A program made the position numbers and the translations under genes. From FEN-1073 sp963780865 (GTDB taxonomy: Bacteria; Chloroflexota; Anaerolineae; Anaerolineales; RBG-16-64-43), in the NCBI GenBank assembly GCA_963780865.1, contig CAWADT010000013.1, forward strand, positions 248,001-312,000: a stretch of 64,000 nt of DNA, in the 5' to 3' direction. Below the pieces are notes generated by a model, which saw only the letters and a list, made by a program, of their open reading frames with translations, was not told the DNA's origin and did no database searches. This document shows, one piece after another, positions 34,682 through 43,195 of this stretch (within the stretch, counting starts at the first letter, position 1; each line of letters starts with the position of its first letter).

Positions 34682-35406
34682 GGGGCGGTTTGCAGCGTGC
34701 GGTTGAGGATTTCTTCCTGCTGGCGGCGACGGATCTCCGCTTTGGAACGGTCCTGCCGGGCTTGGTTGGCCGCGGTCTGATCCGAGCCGGATTGGGCCTT
34801 GAGGAAGGCCGCCTCCATGGCGGTGATGGGTTTGGTCTCCGGTTCCTCCGGAGCTTCTTCTTCAACTACCTTAGGCTGCGGTTTGGCCTCCAGGGCTTTC
34901 CGGCTTAAGTGAACCTGTCTCTTCTTGCGGTCCACTTCCAGAATAACCGCATCAACTTCGTCCCCGACCTTCACAACCGTCGAGATATCCTTGACATACT
35001 CGTTGGATAATTCGCTGATGTGGATTAGCCCGGGGCGTTCGGCGCCAAAGTCCACAAACACACCGAATTTCTCGATCCGCGTAATCTTGCCGTGGATGTT
35101 CATCCCCGGACGGAGTTCGTTCCAGTCATGCGCAATGGGCTCGATCATCGTCAACTGTAATTCGCCTTTTTGCGAATCCACTTTGCGAACCCACACCGTG
35201 ATCTCCTGGCCCGGTTGCAGAACGTCCTGAACCCGGTTGACGCCTTCTTTTCCCAGAGCGGAAATGTGCAACAAGCCTTCCCGCTCGGCGCCGACATCCA
35301 CCATCGCGCCGGAGAGTCCAAGCCGCGTCACCTTTCCGGTGAGCGCCATTTTTGGTTTGAGCGCCGTCAGCATAATCTTGCCGGCCGCTGCGGGTTGTTC
35401 GGTCAT
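34672..35406 (-). CDS. RNA-binding protein with two S1 domains
   Basis: From the ATG at 35406 the protein has 244 residues. It contains two S1 modules: GKVTRLGLSGAMVDVGAEREGLLHISALG at about 20-90, and GKITRIEKFGVFVDFGAERPGLIHISELS at about 105-175. A charged C-terminal helix rich in Glu, Gln and Arg follows. The start is supported by GGAGG six bases upstream; the frame continues to 35538 without domain sequence. Such two-S1 proteins resemble shortened ribosomal protein S1 and are thought to bind mRNA, but the role here is not known. The 3' end overlaps repeat copy B. Confidence 0.85.
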   Translation of the reverse strand: MTEQPAAAGKIMLTALKPKMALTGKVTRLGLSGAMVDVGAEREGLLHISALGKEGVNRVQDVLQPGQEITVWVRKVDSQKGELQLTMIEPIAHDWNELRPGMNIHGKITRIEKFGVFVDFGAERPGLIHISELSNEYVKDISTVVKVGDEVDAVILEVDRKKRQVHLSRKALEAKPQPKVVEEEAPEEPETKPITAMEAAFLKAQSGSDQTAANQARQDRSKAEIRRRQQEEILNRTLQTAPRK

Positions 35407-35688
35407 ACGTCGCCTCCGATCAGACGGACCATCGGATTTCTCGGTTTCCTTTTTCAGGCTGCCGATCGTTTTCGAGCGATTGGGATGGGCGGGGCGAACA
35501 CCAAGCAAATCGAGGAAAGCCCGGTACCGGCCAATCATAAACGGGGGCCGGAGCTCCGGTTTTCACCCCGTAAGCCCGACCCCGTCAGGTCCGCTCCAAA
35601 TCGGCGGCATTATACCCGCCCGGAGTGGATTTCGCAAGAGATGCGCGGGGAAGGTTCCGTTCTCTACCCCTTTGCGGACAGGCGAACT

Positions 35689-36789
35689 TCAATTACCGAA
35701 AGCATGGATTGGAAAGCGCGCTGAAAGGAACTCGATGCCTTCTTTTTCAAGCTGGTCGGTAACTTGCTCCAGAGATATCCCAAATTTTGCCAACCGCTCA
35801 GGAAGTTCGCTCGCTTGCTCCAGGTCGTCCCCGATCCGTATAGCCGGATTCCCATGCTCGCGGTAAGCCTTAATCGTGGCTGGAGGCATGGTATTTACCG
35901 TTTCCGGCGCGATCAGGGCTTCGACATAGTAAGTATCGGGATAGGCAGGGTCCTTTGTGCTTGTGGAAGCCCACAGCGGGCGCTGGAGCCTCGCCCCGAG
36001 CGCTGAGAGCTTCAACCACCTTTGGCTGCCGCGAAACGCCAGAAACTCCAGGTAGGCCAGGCGGGTATTGGCGATCGCCGCTTTCCCCCGGATTGCCTGG
36101 AGTTCGGCTGAGCTTGCGGCGGCACTCCCCGCCATCTGATCCAGTTTCCGGTCAATGAGCGTGTCCAGTCGAGAGACAAAAAACGAGGCGACGGAGGTAA
36201 CGGTATCCAACGGCATTCCCCGCGATACACGATCCTCCAATCCTTCGGCGTAGGCCTCCATCACTTTTCGGTACCGATCCACCGAGAACAACAGCGTTAC
36301 ATTTACGCAGATTCCGTCTGCGATCGCCCGGCGGACGGCGCCCAGGCCATCGAGCGTCCCCGGAATTTTAATCATCACGTTTGGACGGCCAACCGCGCGG
36401 TGCAACCGGCCGGCTTCCTTCCACGTGGCGTCCGGGTTCTGTGCAAGGGCGGGGGACACCTCGAGGGAGATGTAACCATCCGCGCCGCGGCTCTCTTCGT
36501 ACACCGGCAGGAAAACGTCCGCCGCGGCCCGGATATCCTCCAGCGCGAGCTGTTCATACGCTTGCTCGGCGGACAACCGGCTTTCAGAAAGGGTCCGGAG
36601 CGAGGAATGGTATTCGTCCGTATGGGCGATCGCGTTTTCAAAAATCGTCGGGTTGGACGTTACGCCGCGGAGTTCGCCGTCCCGCACCATGCGCGCGAGG
36701 TCCCCGGATACCAGCAGCCCCCTGCGAATGTTGTCGTACCAGACCGATTGCCCCATCCGGTTGAGTCTGACCAGTGGATTTTGATTCAC
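35689..36789 (-). CDS. tal: Transaldolase
   Basis: The 366-residue protein has the long-form transaldolase pattern: QSVWYDNIRRGLL, LRGVTSNPTIFENAI, DGYISLEVSPALAQN, NVMIKIPGT with the Schiff-base lysine, ICVNVTLLFSVDRY, SVASFFVSRLDT and RPLWASTSTKDPAYPDTYYVEALIAPETVNTMPPAT. It transfers dihydroxyacetone units between sugar phosphates in the pentose phosphate pathway. Its ATG overlaps the rpiB stop (ATGA), so it is translated together with rpiB. Confidence 0.95.
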   Translation of the reverse strand: MNQNPLVRLNRMGQSVWYDNIRRGLLVSGDLARMVRDGELRGVTSNPTIFENAIAHTDEYHSSLRTLSESRLSAEQAYEQLALEDIRAAADVFLPVYEESRGADGYISLEVSPALAQNPDATWKEAGRLHRAVGRPNVMIKIPGTLDGLGAVRRAIADGICVNVTLLFSVDRYRKVMEAYAEGLEDRVSRGMPLDTVTSVASFFVSRLDTLIDRKLDQMAGSAAASSAELQAIRGKAAIANTRLAYLEFLAFRGSQRWLKLSALGARLQRPLWASTSTKDPAYPDTYYVEALIAPETVNTMPPATIKAYREHGNPAIRIGDDLEQASELPERLAKFGISLEQVTDQLEKEGIEFLSARFPIHAFGN

Positions 36790-37250
36790 CGGTCGTCTCT
36801 TCCCAGGCAGGCATCTTCGAGGAGGTGGATTTTTTTTACCCTCCGCACGTGCCGTTCTTCGCCGGAAAAAGTGGCCTGTAGAAAGGCTCGCACCAGTTCA
36901 CGGGCGAGGGCGGGCCCAACCACGCGCGCCCCCAGGCAGAGCACGTTCATGTCGTCGTGTTCCACGCCCTGGTGCGCCGAATACGTGTCGTGGCACAACC
37001 CGGCGTAGATCCCCCGGATTTTATTGGCTGCGATTCCGGCTCCAACCCCGGAGCCGCAAATGAAGACGCCGCGCCGGGCGCGTTGGGAGACAATTTCGTT
37101 TCCAAGCTTTTCCATATAATCCGGATAATCGACGGGTTCGGTGTCGAAAGAACCGACATCGATCACTTTGTGTCCATCCGCGATGATTTCATCCTGCACG
37201 GCCTGCTTTAGCAGGAAGCCGGCGTGATCGCATCCCAATGCGACGTTCAT
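36786..37250 (-). CDS. rpiB: Ribose-5-phosphate isomerase B
   Basis: From the ATG at 37250 the protein has 154 residues and the RpiB/LacAB pattern: VALGCDHAGFLLKQAV, DYPDYMEKLGNEIVSQ, GVFICGSGVGAGIAANKIRGIYAGLCHDTYSAHQGVEHDDMNVLCLGARVVG. The Cys in CGSG is the usual catalytic base. It interconverts ribose-5-phosphate and ribulose-5-phosphate. With tal it forms a two-gene pentose phosphate operon. An upstream in-frame start at 37280 adds 10 residues unlike the family. Confidence 0.95.
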   Translation of the reverse strand: MNVALGCDHAGFLLKQAVQDEIIADGHKVIDVGSFDTEPVDYPDYMEKLGNEIVSQRARRGVFICGSGVGAGIAANKIRGIYAGLCHDTYSAHQGVEHDDMNVLCLGARVVGPALARELVRAFLQATFSGEERHVRRVKKIHLLEDACLGRDDR

Positions 37251-37358
37251 TTTGTTAACTCCCGGGGCTTGTCGTCCCACCGCAGATTACGGAGAAGGAA
37301 CGAGAAATTATTTCCGGTTCATTTTACCATGCGAGGCTTCCGGATTATTTTGGCCGTT

Positions 37359-39390
37359 TTATGTTGATCTTGGCGCGGGAACGCCCCACATGCGCGCGGT
37401 TCCATCCGAACCGGCGGAAAGGAGCCACCGGCCGTCGGGGGAAAATGCCAATCCGTTCACCCATCCGTTGTGCGCCTGCAGGACCCGCAGCAATTTCCCT
37501 GTGCGCAGCGACCAGAACCGAATCGATCCTGCGATGCCTCCCGCCGCCAGAATCGACCCGTCCGGCGAAAGCGAGATCGCAAAAATCGATCCGGAATACC
37601 CGGCGAACCGGTGCAGCACGCTTTGATCAGCGGCGTTCCAAATTTGCACGTCCCCTTGATCGTCCCCGGCCGCCAGAGAAGTTCCGGAGGAAGCCAGAAC
37701 TCCAAATGGATGGATTTCCTTTGGAAGCCAGTTCCATCAGGGAGTCGTCCGCCAGATTCCAGAGCAACACCGATCCGTCTTCCAGCCCGGCCGCCAGAAA
37801 AGGGCTCGGTGATTTTGGAACCTGGATAAAGGCGAGGCTCGTCGGAGAAGATGGCGCAACCAAGGTTCGGCTTTTTCCGGACGATACATCCAAAAGGATT
37901 ACCGGGCTGCCGCCCGCGGCGATCAGCGCGCCGTCGGGAGAGAACGCGACCGTCCGCAGCGCGGGGATGCGTTGTTCGGTCCGCAGAGCCAGCGTGTTCA
38001 AGTCGTATACCCGGAGCAGGCCCGGAACGCCGTCGATGGCGGCGAGCAGACCCCCTTTTGGCGAGAAGACGGCGGACATCGCCGCTTTGCTGGAAGGCCG
38101 GACAGTGCCGAGGACAAGGGATCTTCCCTGGCGAAGATTCCACAAATAAATCAGGCCGTTTTCATCGGCGAGCGCCGCCGTGCCGCCATCCGGATAGAAG
38201 GAGGCGGAACGCACGCCGCCGAAAAATTCCGGGAAGGAATTTTCTTCTTCCAGGGTTCCCGAATTTAGCAGCAGCGCCCGTTCCCCGATCGAAACCGCCG
38301 CCAGGTGCCTGCCATCCGGGGAAAACTGCAACGAATCGATTTTCGTAAATGTAACCTCTTTTTCCCGCTGCAGCGTGCCCGTTTCCGCCTCCCAAATTTT
38401 TACGGTGCCGTCGCCCGCTCCGGTGACCAGTTCCGTTCCGTCGTTTGACCACACCACGCTCCAGGCGCCGTAGGTGTTCCCCTGAAGCAGTTGCAGCGGT
38501 TCACCCGTCGAATAATTCCAGATCTGGACCGTTCCGTCGCCGCAAGCGGAGGCCAGCCGCGTGCCGTCCGGTGAAAAAGCGATGTTGAACAATAAACCAT
38601 GTTGCGTTTGCAGGCGCGGGAGTTCCTCCCCCGTGGAAAGGTCCCAACGGGAAAGGTAGCCCTGGTCACCGCCCGTTACGAGCACCGTATTATCCGGCGA
38701 GAAAACCAAACTTCGGACTCCGTAACCCCAATAACCCAGAAGCGGGTTGAGAAACTTGTTGCGGGCCATCCCGGTATTCAGATCCCAGACGACGACCGAA
38801 CCATCTTCCGCACCGGAAGCCAGCCAGGCCGAAGCCCCGCCGGCCAATTGCGGGTGCGAGAACGCCAACCCGTGGACCGGGCGGGTGTGGACAATCATCG
38901 TCAGGCTGACTGCCCCCGTTTTTGCGTCCAGGACCAGGACCCGGCCATCCTGCCGGCCGGCGGCGATCCATCTGCCGTCCGGAGAGAATTGGATTGCCAG
39001 GATCGGGGAGTCGGATTCAAACAAAGTGTCGAACACGCCCGTGCTGGTTTTCAGAATTTCTATCCCGAGCGACGTGCCCAGCGCCAGCTGGGTGCCGTCC
39101 GGGGAGTAAGCGACGGCGGCCGGCCAGCCCCGGCCGAAATGAGCGAGTAGGGTAATATTCGCCACAGTGGATTCAGAAATCACATCTCGGCCGGAAGCAA
39201 CGACCGGCGCGGGGAGGGCGGTCGTTCCCGGCAAGCCGGCCGGCGTGAAGGGAGTGATCACCGGAGTTTTTGCCACCGTGCCGGAAGAACCGGAATGAGC
39301 GACGATGATCACCGCCGCGAGGATTCCAATTCCGGCCAGAGGGAGGGCTACCGCGAGAATGGTTTTTTTTCGAAACAGGAAATGACCCAT
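37359..39390 (-). pseudogene. Membrane-anchored WD40-repeat protein, frameshifted near its 3' end
   Basis: From ATG 39390 (AGGA just upstream) the product has an N-terminal membrane anchor (ILAVALPLAGIGILAAVIIV) and a Thr/Pro linker. A long WD40 propeller region follows, with repeats such as AVAYSPDGTQLALGTSLGIEIL, AIQFSPDGRWIAAGRQDGRVLVLD and NIAFSPDGTRLASACGDGTVQIWN. Near 37701 the frame changes: the original frame stops at 37627. The alternative frame continues with SGTSLAAGDDQGDVQIWN and two more repeats (ISLSPDGSILAAGGIAGSIRFW, LAFSPDGRWLLSAGSDGTARMW), ending at 37359. One base too many near 37701 explains it. Function is unknown; the propeller would be outside the membrane. Confidence 0.82.
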
Positions 39391-39412
39391 TGGAATCCTA
39401 TCGTCCAAGCTA

Positions 39413-39652
39413 TCAATCGTTTTTTCCGGACCGGTCGACGATCCATTGGAGCAGCCGTAGGAAGAGGAGGATCAACCCCACCGGGATCAGCGCCCCCAGA
39501 AAGATAGCCGCCCCGCAACCTGCCGCGGGCGTTCCATAGGTCAGAATGATGAGGAGGATGCCCACCAGCCCAATCAGCGCTAGTCCCATCCAAACGAGAC
39601 GATTTTTGGTCTGCGCCGCATATTTTCGAAGATCGATCGGATTCTTCGACAC
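39413..39652 (-). CDS. Small membrane protein of unknown function
   Basis: The 79-residue product has two transmembrane helices (residues about 20-40 and 45-70, the latter with GCGAAIFLGALIPVGLILLFLRLLQW) and a basic N-terminus (SKNPIDLRKYAAQTKNR). It lies just upstream of the WD40 gene with a 22-base gap to the preferred start, so the two are probably cotranscribed. I do not recognise a family. Confidence 0.7.
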   Translation of the reverse strand: MSKNPIDLRKYAAQTKNRLVWMGLALIGLVGILLIILTYGTPAAGCGAAIFLGALIPVGLILLFLRLLQWIVDRSGKND

Positions 39653-39702
39653 CTAAATTCCTGCTTTCCGGAAAATTGTATCACTCAGGGGCTCGGGGAC
39701 AC

Positions 39703-39731
39703 TTGACGCTCGGATAACCAATGACTATGAT
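39703..39731 (+). promoter_or_regulatory. Promoter of the gene at 39788
   Basis: TTGACG (39703-39708) and TATGAT (39726-39731) are spaced by 17 bases. Transcription would begin about 39738, after the ATG at 39734, which therefore cannot be the start codon. Confidence 0.75.
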
Positions 39732-39787
39732 ACATGGGCTGTGGGTTGGCTCCGGTTAATAGATTTTCCCCCTATCGGAGGGCTTTT

Positions 39788-40723
39788 TTGGTTATCCTGG
39801 AGCTCCGAGAACTGGCTCAAGTCCTTGACTTCAAGGTGAATTCCATTCAAAAGGAATTTACCTCGATCGCCGATCGTTTGGCCGCCTTGCGCCGGAAATG
39901 GGTCGAGGTCGAGGAACCGGAGCGCCCGGGCATTATTAAGGAACAGGAAGTTCTGAAAGAGAAACAACTCCTCTTGGCGGAACAGATAAACATCTGGAGA
40001 GACCGGCTTCGCTCCGTCGAAATGCCCTTGGGCGAAGCGGCTACGAAAGCTTCCTTGGAGGAAATGCTTGGATCCGGGGATCCGCAGGTCGTTGCCGCGG
40101 TGGAAAATGCCAAGCGGCTAATGGCCATGGACCCCGAGGAGAAAGCGATCCTATTCAACAAAGCCGCCGCAGTCTCCGCCAATACGCCGGTGGGCAGGCT
40201 TATGGAGCGGGCTCGGTCTTCCTACGATCTCCGCAACGGCGGGCCGGTCGCCCGGCAGGAAGCCGCCGTCGAATTCGCCAATCGCTCGGGTGTATCGCAG
40301 GACAACTCGGTGATTGCGGATCTGGAGGAAGCTTCGCAAAATCCCGATGTTATTCTCGCCGACGTGGCGGCCCGCACTCTCGTCCAGATCCTAAGGTTCC
40401 GCGCGGTCCGTGCCGCTGAGCTGGATACCGTCTTTCAAGCGGTGCAGAAGCTCGTGAAAATCAGGAACCCGCTGGTCATTCCGGTGCTGGTCGAAATCCT
40501 GCGGACCCCGCGCCAGGGGTACGTCTATCTGGACGGCAACCTGCAGGAGGGGTCCAACGGGCTTTCGCGGATGCTGGCGCTGATTGCCTTGGTGGAATGG
40601 CGCACCCGCGAAGCGCAGGACGCGATTCGCACAAGGTTGAACGATCGGGATCCGGAAATCTTCAACGCGGCGGAAAAAGCGCTGCAGGCTTTCCCCGGCG
40701 ACTGGACTGGGAATCCTGGTTAA
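39788..40723 (+). CDS. Coiled-coil and helical-repeat protein of unknown function
   Basis: I place the start at TTG 39788 because GGAGGG (39777-39782) precedes it by about 6 bases and the promoter excludes the ATG at 39734. The 311-residue product has an N-terminal coiled coil (LAQVLDFKVNSIQKEFTSIADRLAALRRKW ... KEKQLLLAEQINIWRDRL). A helical region follows that resembles HEAT-type repeats (PVARQEAAVEFANRSGVSQDNSVIADLEEA; LVIPVLVEILRTPRQG; AQDAIRTRLNDRDPEIFNAAEKAL). No signal or membrane segment is seen. I do not recognise a named family. A UPF0145 gene follows after 10 bases. Confidence 0.72.
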   Translation: MVILELRELAQVLDFKVNSIQKEFTSIADRLAALRRKWVEVEEPERPGIIKEQEVLKEKQLLLAEQINIWRDRLRSVEMPLGEAATKASLEEMLGSGDPQVVAAVENAKRLMAMDPEEKAILFNKAAAVSANTPVGRLMERARSSYDLRNGGPVARQEAAVEFANRSGVSQDNSVIADLEEASQNPDVILADVAARTLVQILRFRAVRAAELDTVFQAVQKLVKIRNPLVIPVLVEILRTPRQGYVYLDGNLQEGSNGLSRMLALIALVEWRTREAQDAIRTRLNDRDPEIFNAAEKALQAFPGDWTGNPG

Positions 40724-40733
40724 GGAGCACAAA

Positions 40734-41063
40734 ATGGATCTTGCGATGACCACGACGACCTTCTCCATCGACGGATATCGCGTAGTGCGAAATCTGGGTG
40801 TGGTGCGCGGGATCACCGTCCGCTCGCGCAGCGTTTTGGGAAACCTGGCCGGTGGAATCCAAACGCTCTTCGGCGGGAACATCACCATTTTCACCGAGTT
40901 GTGCGAACACGCGCGGCTGGAAGCCTTTCAACTGCTGCTGCAACACGCGCAGGACCTCGGAGCGAACGCCATCATCGGAATCCGCTACGATGCCAACGAC
41001 GTGATGGACGGCGTCACCGAAGTCCTGGCGTACGGCACGGCGGTTGTCGTCGAGAAAGCCTAG
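40734..41063 (+). CDS. UPF0145 (YbjQ-like) protein
   Basis: The 109-residue product matches the YbjQ/UPF0145 family: YRVVRNLGVVRGITVRSRSVLGN near the start, EARLEAFQLLL-like helix (HARLEAFQLLLQHAQDLGANAIIGIRYDAN) and a terminal AYGTAVVVEK. Members form pentamers; their function is not established. AAGGAGCAC precedes the ATG. It lies between the coiled-coil gene and the AMMECR1 gene on the same strand. Confidence 0.88.
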   Translation: MDLAMTTTTFSIDGYRVVRNLGVVRGITVRSRSVLGNLAGGIQTLFGGNITIFTELCEHARLEAFQLLLQHAQDLGANAIIGIRYDANDVMDGVTEVLAYGTAVVVEKA

Positions 41064-41100
41064 GCCGGCAGGTCCTCCGCCTTCGGAAGGGTGGCCGATT

Positions 41101-41664
41101 ATGATTTCCCCACAATCCAAACTACGCTTGCTGCGCATTGCCAGGGTCGCTATCGAATCCGCCGCAAAAAATATTTCGGAACCTGAGCTGGCTCTCTCTT
41201 CGTTGCCGATCGAACTCCAAGCCGAGGGCGCCTGCTTTGTGACGTTGACGTCCGGCGGCGACTTGCGCGGTTGCATCGGGAGCTTGGAGGCGCGCCAACC
41301 GCTGGCGCTCGACGTCCAGGAGCATGCCGCGGATGCAGCCTCCCGTGATTTCCGGTTCCAGCCTTTGACCGAATCCGAGTTGCCGGACGTGCACATTGAA
41401 ATCTCGGTCCTCAGCGCGCCCTCACCGCTAGCCTATCAAAACGCGGAGGAACTTCCCGGATTACTTCATCCCGGCGTCGACGGCGTCGTCCTGGCGCGCG
41501 GATTGAGGCGGGCGACCTTTCTCCCCCAGGTCTGGGAAAAAATAACCGATCCCTCGACATTTCTTGATATGTTGTGCGAGAAAATGGGATTCGAATACGA
41601 CCTTTGGCGCCGCGAAAAATTGGATGTCTTCACCTATTCCGTGGAAAGTTTTGAAGAAGAATGA
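41101..41664 (+). CDS. AMMECR1 domain protein
   Basis: From the ATG at 41101 the protein has 187 residues and the AMMECR1 signature: EGACFVTLTSGGDLRGCIGSLEARQPLALDVQEHAADAASRDFRFQPL, then EISVLSAPSPL and LLHPGVDGVVLARGLRRATFLPQVWEKI. In bacteria this family often occurs with Memo and radical-SAM partners (the AmmeMemoRadiSam set), but neither is in this window. The open frame reaches back to 41044 inside the UPF0145 gene without family sequence. Confidence 0.88.
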   Translation: MISPQSKLRLLRIARVAIESAAKNISEPELALSSLPIELQAEGACFVTLTSGGDLRGCIGSLEARQPLALDVQEHAADAASRDFRFQPLTESELPDVHIEISVLSAPSPLAYQNAEELPGLLHPGVDGVVLARGLRRATFLPQVWEKITDPSTFLDMLCEKMGFEYDLWRREKLDVFTYSVESFEEE

Positions 41665-41799
41665 ACGACCGCGCGGCATCGTGGAGAGCAACCCCGAAGA
41701 ACATACGCGGCAAGCCCGCTTTCTGCATCTTTTACAAATAAAGCAAGCGGGATAACGAACGGATTCGAAGAGTTTTATTCCTTGTTTGGCGGAAAAGAA

Positions 41800-41833
41800 A
41801 ACTCGGGGTTGCTTGATGCGGCAACCCCGAGTT
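41800..41833. terminator. Terminator between AMMECR1 and rubrerythrin genes
   Basis: A 13-bp inverted repeat AACTCGGGGTTGC / GCAACCCCGAGTT encloses an 8-base loop. Leftward transcripts would have a T-rich tail, so it most likely ends the rubrerythrin transcript; it may also stop rightward reading. Confidence 0.82.
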
Positions 41834-41884
41834 CTTTGCTATATGATTGGATAAGCCAATTACCAATTACTGAATTCCGGATTG

Positions 41885-42388
41885 TCAGATTTTAACAAAC
41901 TTTTCGTGTTTGGTGCCGCAGACCGGGCACACATCCGGCGGAGTGCCTTCCATGGTAAATCCGCAAATCGGGCAGATGAAATACTCCGTACTGGCAATAT
42001 CCTTCCCTGTAGAAACTTCCGCCGCCGCCCGACGATATAACTGGAAATGTACTTTTTCCGCCTGAAGCGCTCGGTGCATCGACTGGTTGGCTTTCTTCTC
42101 GTCCTGTTGTTCGGCGACCGTGATATAGGCGGGATACATTTCTTCGATTTCAAAATTTTCCCCGTCGGCGGCCGCGGCCAAATTCGACACCGTTTCCTGG
42201 ATTCCATCCAGGGCCCGCAGATGATTACCGGCATGGATCCGTTCCGACGCGGCGGCCGCTTCGAACAACCGGGCGACATTGGGAAACCCATCTTTCCGGG
42301 CGCGATCCGCGAAATTTCCATATCGGATATGCGCTTGGCTTTCTCCGGCAAACGCATTTTGTAGATTGGAATTCGTCATTTTCTTCAT
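41885..42388 (-). CDS. rbr: Rubrerythrin
   Basis: The 167-residue protein joins a ferritin-like diiron domain (NAFAGESQAHIRYGNFADRARKDGFPNVARLFEAAAASERIHAGNH and YITVAEQQDEKKANQSMHRALQAEKVH) to a C-terminal rubredoxin-like iron site (CPICG ... CPVCG). It reduces hydrogen peroxide with electrons from rubredoxin or similar donors, a common trait of anaerobes. It is transcribed leftward from a region shared with the divergent gene at 42473. Confidence 0.95.
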   Translation of the reverse strand: MKKMTNSNLQNAFAGESQAHIRYGNFADRARKDGFPNVARLFEAAAASERIHAGNHLRALDGIQETVSNLAAAADGENFEIEEMYPAYITVAEQQDEKKANQSMHRALQAEKVHFQLYRRAAAEVSTGKDIASTEYFICPICGFTMEGTPPDVCPVCGTKHEKFVKI

Positions 42389-42418
42389 GGACCTCTCCTC
42401 GAAAAACCGGGGTTATTT

Positions 42419-42447
42419 TTGCCTTTCCAAGACGACCATTGTACAAT
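42419..42447. promoter_or_regulatory. Divergent promoter region with palindromic -10
   Basis: On the + strand TTGCCT (42419-42424) is 17 bases before TACAAT (42442-42447). The sequence ATTGTACAAT (42438-42447) is a perfect palindrome, so the minus strand also has TACAAT (42443-42438), pointing to the rubrerythrin gene. One DNA element could thus serve both genes. Confidence 0.5.
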
Positions 42448-42472
42448 ACTATGGAAGCCCAGGGTGAGTGTG

Positions 42473-43183
42473 ATGCGCGCCGCAATTTGTCTCCTCGCGG
42501 TCTGTTCCTTGATTACGATCTTCCGTACCCATCTAACTCAGTGGGAATTGCTGAACGGAAATTTCGCCGCCATGACGCCGCAGACGGCTGCACCCATGCT
42601 CCCGCTGCGCTCAGCGGATTTGAATTCAGACGGAAAAATCGAAAGCATCGTGCTCCACGGCAACCGCGTTTCCATCCAGGCCGGGCCGGACACGCTTTGG
42701 TCCAGCCCGTCGGAATGGAAAATAGATCAGGCGCAAATCACCGATCTCGATCACGACGGCCGCCCGGAATTGACCTTGCTGGTTTGGAGACCGTTCACTC
42801 CCTGGCCGATCAATTCTTTCCTGCCCCATGGCGGGAGAATAAGCGGTTTTCACGACGCGCAGAATCAAAGCTGTCATATAATCCTTATCGCGTGGAAGCA
42901 GACTGAATTTCGCGAACTATGGGCGGGTTCCGCATTGGCTGAGCCCATTTTGGATTTTTCCGCGGGTGACTGGAACGGGGATGGGCGCCAGGAACTCATG
43001 GCGGTCGAGACCGGGTACGATCAGCCGGCCGAAGCCAAGGCGCTCTCGTTGTGGGAATGGAACGGATTTGGGTTTTCACTTCTGCGCCGGCGGACAATTC
43101 AAATTGGAAAATTTATTTTCTTAACGGGCCGGGAAGGAAACCCTTCCGTACTGATCGATCAAACCGGTTGGTTTTCGGGGTGA
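42473..43183 (+). CDS. Exported protein with FG-GAP/VCBS-like repeats
   Basis: From ATG 42473 the product has 236 residues with a hydrophobic N-terminus (AAICLLAVCSLITIF) that looks like a signal sequence or anchor. Repeats with calcium-loop-like DxDxDG patterns follow: SADLNSDGKIESIVLHG, ITDLDHDGRPELTLLVW and AGDWNGDGRQELMAVE. These are typical of integrin-like propellers at the cell surface. The function is not known. The DUF3160 lipoprotein gene follows after 12 bases, so the two are likely cotranscribed. Confidence 0.75.
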   Translation: MRAAICLLAVCSLITIFRTHLTQWELLNGNFAAMTPQTAAPMLPLRSADLNSDGKIESIVLHGNRVSIQAGPDTLWSSPSEWKIDQAQITDLDHDGRPELTLLVWRPFTPWPINSFLPHGGRISGFHDAQNQSCHIILIAWKQTEFRELWAGSALAEPILDFSAGDWNGDGRQELMAVETGYDQPAEAKALSLWEWNGFGFSLLRRRTIQIGKFIFLTGREGNPSVLIDQTGWFSG

Positions 43184-43195
43184 GGAGGGAATTCC

